Assembly (NCBI GenBank): GCA_905176665.1
Contig: CAJINA010000075.1
Span: 27,324-91,323 of the forward strand
Length of the DNA stretch: 64,000 bases
Source: Olavius algarvensis Delta 4 endosymbiont
GTDB lineage: Bacteria; Desulfobacterota; Desulfobacteria; Desulfobacterales; CAJINA01
Direction of reading: 5' to 3'
The translations under genes and the position numbers were made by a program. Below, piece after piece: positions 60,071 through 64,000 of this stretch (within the stretch, counting starts at the first letter, position 1; every line of letters starts with the position of its first letter). The notes beneath the pieces are model-generated. The model saw only the letters and a program-made list of their open reading frames with translations. It was not told where the DNA came from and made no database searches.

Positions 60071-61474
60071 ATGAAAAAAAGTATGGCTGTTTTTTGGGGC
60101 ATACTGTCTCTTTTATCATTTGGGTGTACTATACAACCTGTATTAGTTGAGAGTACTACTCCCATATCAATATCAGAAAGAATTCCCCTAAATGTGGCTC
60201 TATATGTTCCAGAAGCCTCCAGAAACCTTAATTATGTTAGAGATTTGCCAGGGTGCATTAATGTGGAGCCACCATTGCCAGCGGATTACGGCGGACTGTT
60301 TGTTAAGAATTTGGAAGCAACATTTTCTCAACTTTTTAATAAGGTATCTATAATTACGACCACCTCTGAAGGCGAAAACTATGATGCTGTTATTGCAGCC
60401 TCAATGACGGAACTTTTAGCAAAAGTACCGTGCTTGGCGTCGCCAGCAAGTTATGTCATCGCAAAAGGGACCTGTCGCGTTGATATAAATAATGGCGAAA
60501 ATGTATGGCGTAGTAATCGAAATGAAACAAATCTAGAACAGAATTTCACATTCAATTCCCGTGATTTCGGGGCAGCCTTCAGCCTTGCAATTTCATCGTT
60601 ATGTAATCAATGGGCAAATGATATGATTATGGATAATCAGGTGCTTGAATACGCGAAAAATCCGGGCCGGCAAGTAATACGGTTTTCGGGTCACCGTCTG
60701 GCAGACCAGCCTGATAGTAAAAAGTATACTGACGATTTAAAGAGCTCCATTCAAGATATAAACTTCGGCAGGTATTATGCTTTAGTCATTGGCAATAATA
60801 ATTACGAAAAGCTCCCAAAGCTTAAGACTGCGGTGTCCGATGCGAAGCTTATATCTCGAGTGCTGCGGGATGTATACGATTTTGAGATTAAGTTGATTTT
60901 AGACGGAACTCGGCTTGAAATAGTCTCCTCTTTAGATCAATACCGTCGAAAGCTCACGGCTCAAGACAATTTTCTCATATACTACGCAGGACATGGCTAT
61001 TTTGATGAGGAGGCGAAAAGAGGTTACTGGCTGCCTGTTAATGCTATTGAGGACACAACAGCTGACTGGATTTCGAATGTCGATGTTACTGACAAACTTC
61101 AAGCTATAAAAGCAAAGCATGTTCTAGTTGTTGCAGACAGCTGTTACTCAGGAACACTAACCCGTGGAATAAGCATTAAGAATAGGAGCCCCAATTATTT
61201 GCTTAGCATATCAAAAAAGCGGGCTAGAACAGTTATGACCTCTGGAGGCTTAGAGCCAGTTATCGATAGCGGTGGAGGTGACAACTCTGTATTTGCGAAA
61301 GCCTTCTATAATGAGCTTAAAAGAAATACCGGCATACTTGATGGCACTCAACTATTTAGCAATATCCGTCGCCCCGTTATGGTAAATGCCCCACAAACAC
61401 CGCAGTACTCAGATATAAGATTTGCTGGACACGAAGGTGGGGATTTTATATTTGTACGTACCAATAAGCCTTAA
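60071..61474 (+). CDS. Caspase-like (peptidase C14) lipoprotein, copy 1
   Basis: Protein of 467 residues. Lipoprotein signal MKKSMAVFWGILSLLSFGC with lipobox LSFGC. N-terminal 30-220 is a periplasmic domain (NVALYVPEASRNLNYVRDLPG, LEATFSQLFNKVSIITTTSEGENYDAVIAASM) with no clear family. The caspase-fold domain (about 235-465) has YYALVIGNNNYEKLPKL, H308 in YYAGHGYFD and C358 in ADSCYSGTLTRG, the catalytic pair. RBS AAGGAGGGGC before the ATG. AT-rich unlike the genome. Bacterial caspase-like proteins are often tied to defence or cell-death systems; here they are exported, so that link is not safe. Confidence 0.9.
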   Translation: MKKSMAVFWGILSLLSFGCTIQPVLVESTTPISISERIPLNVALYVPEASRNLNYVRDLPGCINVEPPLPADYGGLFVKNLEATFSQLFNKVSIITTTSEGENYDAVIAASMTELLAKVPCLASPASYVIAKGTCRVDINNGENVWRSNRNETNLEQNFTFNSRDFGAAFSLAISSLCNQWANDMIMDNQVLEYAKNPGRQVIRFSGHRLADQPDSKKYTDDLKSSIQDINFGRYYALVIGNNNYEKLPKLKTAVSDAKLISRVLRDVYDFEIKLILDGTRLEIVSSLDQYRRKLTAQDNFLIYYAGHGYFDEEAKRGYWLPVNAIEDTTADWISNVDVTDKLQAIKAKHVLVVADSCYSGTLTRGISIKNRSPNYLLSISKKRARTVMTSGGLEPVIDSGGGDNSVFAKAFYNELKRNTGILDGTQLFSNIRRPVMVNAPQTPQYSDIRFAGHEGGDFIFVRTNKP

Positions 61475-62015
61475 AGCTCTCATTTGGGTAACCTACCATC
61501 TACACACAGTTTGAAATGCTTTTTGATATGCCAAGATTAACCCACGATTTTCTGCTTATGTATTCAAATGAGATCTCACTCAAAATGCAAAATTATAGAT
61601 ATAGAGAAAATAGAGCAGAACGCAGATTCGATTCCTGTTTCCTTCACCATTATAAATATACATAGAAACGAAAATTAATAAGCGTTTCTAAGGCGAACTA
61701 ATGCACTGTGTTTACATTTGTTGGCGCATATCTTTGCATATTGCTAAGTATAGTATATTGGTTTTCTATCAAGCTGAACAAATACTTGCATATCTATCGT
61801 TCAATTTGCAATTGTCATTAAATTTACCAAGATTGCAGAATGCTGCAGTGTGGGCGTCTACCGGACCGGACTAATTCCTTAACCCTCACATCCCAGAAAA
61901 CCAAGATCAATAAAATGTATCATAGGATATCAGTGAAAATGTACGCTCTGTTTTCTAGGTGTGCACAGGAAAGCCGATACCATTTGGTACTGAAATCATT
62001 CACTGGAGATGAAAA
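61475..62015. other. AT-rich gap between the caspase genes
   Basis: 541 bases, no gene. It holds the diverged tmRNA 3'-like end at 61621-61649 and the promoter area of the second gene. Confidence 0.45.
61621..61649 (+). repeat. Diverged tmRNA 3'-end-like sequence (possible internal att)
   Basis: CGCAGATTCGATTCCTGTTT followed by CCTTCACCA parallels GCGGGTTCGACTCCCGCCGCCTCCACCA of ssrA with about eight substitutions, and it too is followed by AT-rich ATATAAATA-type text. It splits the island into two modules, each with one caspase gene. Confidence 0.5.
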
Positions 62016-63632
62016 ATGAAAAGATTCTTTTTAATTTTTTTAATTTTTCTGCTTTCAGGCTGTGCTTCGACCCCACCTCAAATGAAAAGTCAGGACATTT
62101 CAAAACCTACAATTGAAATTGAAAATCAATATAAATTTGATACGGCGCTTTTAATTACAAACGATCAGCGCTCCCAAACTTTCATCGGCAAACCGACAAC
62201 CTATATTTCTTCCGCCTTCACGGCAAAGGTCGAATTAGGGCGAATTTTGCAAGAGGTCACATTAGAAGAGTATGGGAACTTATTCAGTGAGCTTCGTGTA
62301 ATAAGCAGCTTAGAAGATGCTTCTCCGCTTACATTGATAATTAAGCCAAAGATAACGCATTATAGCTGGCAGGGCGGTGGGACTTCCCTTCAGAGCTCGG
62401 TCAGCGTTCAAGTAACCATTGTACTAAATTCTGTAGATTTCAAAGTTGCATCTTATAAAGAGCAGGTACGTGTAAAAAGCCAGGCTGCAGACGTTAGTGG
62501 CGATGTTAGTCTGGCAGCTCGTAAGGCGATATCGCAGGCGATAAGGAAAAATATAGAAGAAGTGCTTTCTGAACAATCCCTTGCAAAGCGTTTCGACAAA
62601 CTTGAAAAAGAATCAGCTGAGGTATTCTCGAAAAACTACCAGGATTTAAAGGGTATTTATCGAGTCGTGGATATAGATACCGAGATAAGATTAAACCCTT
62701 ACCGTTACTCGAGAATCGTAAAAAGATTTAAGCAAGGGAAGATTGTCGGAGTAATAGGTAAGTTGCCCAGCGGATGGCTTCACGTCACTGAAGATGGGAT
62801 TCCAATCGGCTGGGCATATGAATCTGACCTTAGACTTGAAGATTCCATTGCCGAGTCAAGCACAAAGGTGCTTGCTGGTTATAGTCAAGTCCGATCTGAA
62901 TCAATGCGGGGCCATCGTTATGGGCAGTTTTTCGCCTTAGTAATTGGCAATAGTAACTACAAATCGTTGCCGGCTCTTGAAACTGCAATTATTGACGCTG
63001 ATACCGTAGCAGAAACACTTAGAACGCTTTATGGTTTCAAAATAACTTTATTAATAAACGCCTCGAGGGCAGATATAATAAATTCGCTTACTGATTTTCG
63101 AAGAAAGCTTACATCCAGTGACAATCTTTTAATATATTATGCTGGGCATGGTTGGCTCGACAAGGATGCAGAACGTGGGTACTGGTTACCCATTGATGCT
63201 GAGGAGGACAACCCCACAAATTGGCTCTCTAATGTCACAATTACCGATGCTTTGAAAGCGATGAGAGCAAATCATGTCATCGTGGTTGCTGACTCATGCT
63301 ATTCTGGCACCCTGACACGAGGGATCAATTTAACTGTTCGTACGCCAGAATATATAAGTCGATTAATAACAAAGCGCTCACGCACTGTTTTAACCTCTGG
63401 GGGATTGGAGCCAGTATTAGATAGTGGTGGTGGGAAGCATTCTGTTTTCGCCAAAGCATTTCTCTCCGCAATAAAAGAGAATGACACAGCTATTGATGGA
63501 AACACATTGTTTGTTAAAATTAGAAGGTCAGTCATAGTTAATTCAGACCAGACACCTGAATATGGTGATATCCACAAAGCAGGACACGATGGTGGCGAAT
63601 TCATCTTCATTCGTATAAAGAAACGACAGTAA
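62016..63632 (+). CDS. Caspase-like (peptidase C14) lipoprotein, copy 2
   Basis: Protein of 538 residues. Lipoprotein signal MKRFFLIFLIFLLSGC. N-terminal 20-200 is a lipoprotein domain (FDTALLITNDQRSQTFIGKPTTY, SLQSSVSVQVTIVL) unlike copy 1. About 210-275 is an SH3-like segment (VVDIDTEIRLNPYRYSRIVKRFKQGK, GWLHVTEDGIPIGWAYESDL). The caspase domain (about 300-538) has FFALVIGNSNYKSLPAL, H378 in YYAGHGWLD and C428 in ADSCYSGTLTRG. It is about half identical to copy 1 in this domain. RBS GGAGATGAAAA. Confidence 0.9.
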   Translation: MKRFFLIFLIFLLSGCASTPPQMKSQDISKPTIEIENQYKFDTALLITNDQRSQTFIGKPTTYISSAFTAKVELGRILQEVTLEEYGNLFSELRVISSLEDASPLTLIIKPKITHYSWQGGGTSLQSSVSVQVTIVLNSVDFKVASYKEQVRVKSQAADVSGDVSLAARKAISQAIRKNIEEVLSEQSLAKRFDKLEKESAEVFSKNYQDLKGIYRVVDIDTEIRLNPYRYSRIVKRFKQGKIVGVIGKLPSGWLHVTEDGIPIGWAYESDLRLEDSIAESSTKVLAGYSQVRSESMRGHRYGQFFALVIGNSNYKSLPALETAIIDADTVAETLRTLYGFKITLLINASRADIINSLTDFRRKLTSSDNLLIYYAGHGWLDKDAERGYWLPIDAEEDNPTNWLSNVTITDALKAMRANHVIVVADSCYSGTLTRGINLTVRTPEYISRLITKRSRTVLTSGGLEPVLDSGGGKHSVFAKAFLSAIKENDTAIDGNTLFVKIRRSVIVNSDQTPEYGDIHKAGHDGGEFIFIRIKKRQ

Positions 63633-63845
63633 ACTGCACTTATTTGATCCATCTGGTTTGGTATTCTTTAAATGAGCACGAGACTCGGTTTTAAAGTTGA
63701 GGATTAACCAAAAAGTATGCATGCGTAATATTTGAAAGAGCTGCTAATTTTTAAAAGTTGATAAGAAATCGCGTGGATAGTTTAGATCTGGTACTGCGAA
63801 TGTACTGCGGCCCCATCAATATCCTCAATGATTTCAAGGGGGACA

Positions 63846-63876
63846 GCGGGTTCGACTCCCGCCGCCTCCACCACAA
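63846..63876 (+). repeat. attR: second tmRNA 3' end copy
   Basis: 31 bases identical to 59540-59570. No tmRNA body precedes it: the text before it is AT-rich island sequence. Confidence 0.85.
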
Positions 63877-64000
63877 TAAATATCAATAAATCAGTAAGAT
63901 ATAAGTTGTAAAAGTCAAAGACCTCCCGGACAGTCAGCCCTCTCGGGTCAGTGATTATTAGGCGGCCTCCTTTGACAATTCTTCTCGACGTTTTTTACCA
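63877..64000 (-). other. Right flank with a partial minus-strand reading frame
   Basis: Reading leftward from the edge gives a 13-codon end, GKKRREELSKEAA, with stops TAA TAA at 63955-63960. It could be the C-terminus of a gene that starts outside the window, but the stretch is too short to identify. Between 63877 and 63955 nothing is visible. Confidence 0.25.

Larger units (their letters stand above)
59568..63876. mobile_element. ssrA-integrated island with two caspase-like genes
   Basis: 4.3 kb between two identical 31-base copies of the tmRNA 3' end. It is far richer in A and T than the flanking genome and has no homologue-like genes in common with it. It carries two lipoprotein caspase genes and long gaps (59568-60070, 61475-62015, 63633-63845) with no other gene. 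No integrase is visible, so the element is probably decayed or mobilised in trans. A diverged third copy of the same end lies at 61621-61649. Confidence 0.75.

Noticed and set aside
59568..63876. Insertion sequence transposase in the island
   Set aside because: No transposase-like ORF on either strand; only the caspase genes are real.
1..64000. CRISPR array
   Set aside because: No set of regularly spaced short repeats was found; the tandem pair at 34.6-34.9 kb has a 145-base period and belongs to the hairpin family.
1..64000. Global reassignment of TAG to an amino acid
   Set aside because: About fifteen genes end normally at TAG with products of family length.

Overview
The window looks like chromosomal DNA of a strictly anaerobic, complete-oxidising sulfate-reducer-type Desulfobacterota (Desulfosarcina/Desulfobacteraceae-like). 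The evidence is the gene set: a rubrerythrin/desulfoferrodoxin/flavodoxin oxygen-defence operon, nifU-nifS, cytochrome bd, a Na+-NQR operon, a monofunctional CO dehydrogenase, a DVU0772-like protein and many small zinc-ribbon proteins. The main genome is GC-rich. The last 4.4 kb is AT-rich and foreign in character.

Layout. 0-7.3 kb: oxidative-stress and iron-sulfur block on the minus strand (zinc ribbon, flavodoxin, rubredoxin-like, superoxide reductase, rubrerythrin, nifS, nifU, a damaged GrdB-like selenoprotein gene, a ferritin-like protein, another zinc ribbon). 7.5-11.4 kb: plus-strand run of thioredoxin-2, a TIGR01777 epimerase, a MetE/UROD-like protein and a tandem SagB-type oxidoreductase. 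11.6-18.4 kb: cydDC, an Rrf2 regulator and cydAB. 18.7-22.5 kb: flavoprotein and rhodanese-ferritin pair, diverging from a ferritin-like/DUF3786 pair. 22.8-28.4 kb: complete 2-oxoglutarate dehydrogenase operon. 28.9-31.5 kb: polar amino-acid ABC transporter without an ATPase. 32-36.3 kb: small proteins, a ferritin-like protein, a Bcp peroxiredoxin and the arsenosugar pair. 36.4-42.8 kb: DedA-disulfide-reductase fusion, thioesterase, AhpF-like reductase, citrate synthase and a Fur-family regulator. 43.5-49.3 kb: nqrABCDEF. 49.6-50.1 kb: ferredoxin-thioredoxin reductase catalytic chain plus glutaredoxin. 50.8-54.4 kb: cooS and a sigma-54 activator. 54.4-59.0 kb: sfsA, a periplasmic binding protein and a penicillin acylase. 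59.2 kb: tmRNA. 59.6-63.9 kb: an island bounded by a duplicated tmRNA 3' end and carrying two caspase-like lipoproteins.

The main discovery is recoding. Four genes carry an in-frame TGA where the family has a redox or conserved cysteine: a GrdB-like UxxC motif, a rhodanese active site fused to a ferritin-like domain, the Bcp peroxidatic site and the C-terminus of ArsS. Each TGA is followed by a stem-loop at bacterial SECIS distance. A gene caller that treats TGA as stop splits or shortens all four. Two of the four also carry an in-frame TAG, which could be pyrrolysine, nonsense mutation or sequence error. TAG is also an ordinary stop at about fifteen other genes here.

A second theme is a family of at least seven dispersed hairpin elements. 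The core is conserved, but the outer arms differ between copies while still pairing within each copy. Five of the seven touch or overlap a stop codon. A third theme is thiol and iron redox defence: five ferritin-like proteins, several thioredoxin/glutaredoxin-type systems and the selenoproteins form a dense network suited to an anaerobe exposed to oxygen.
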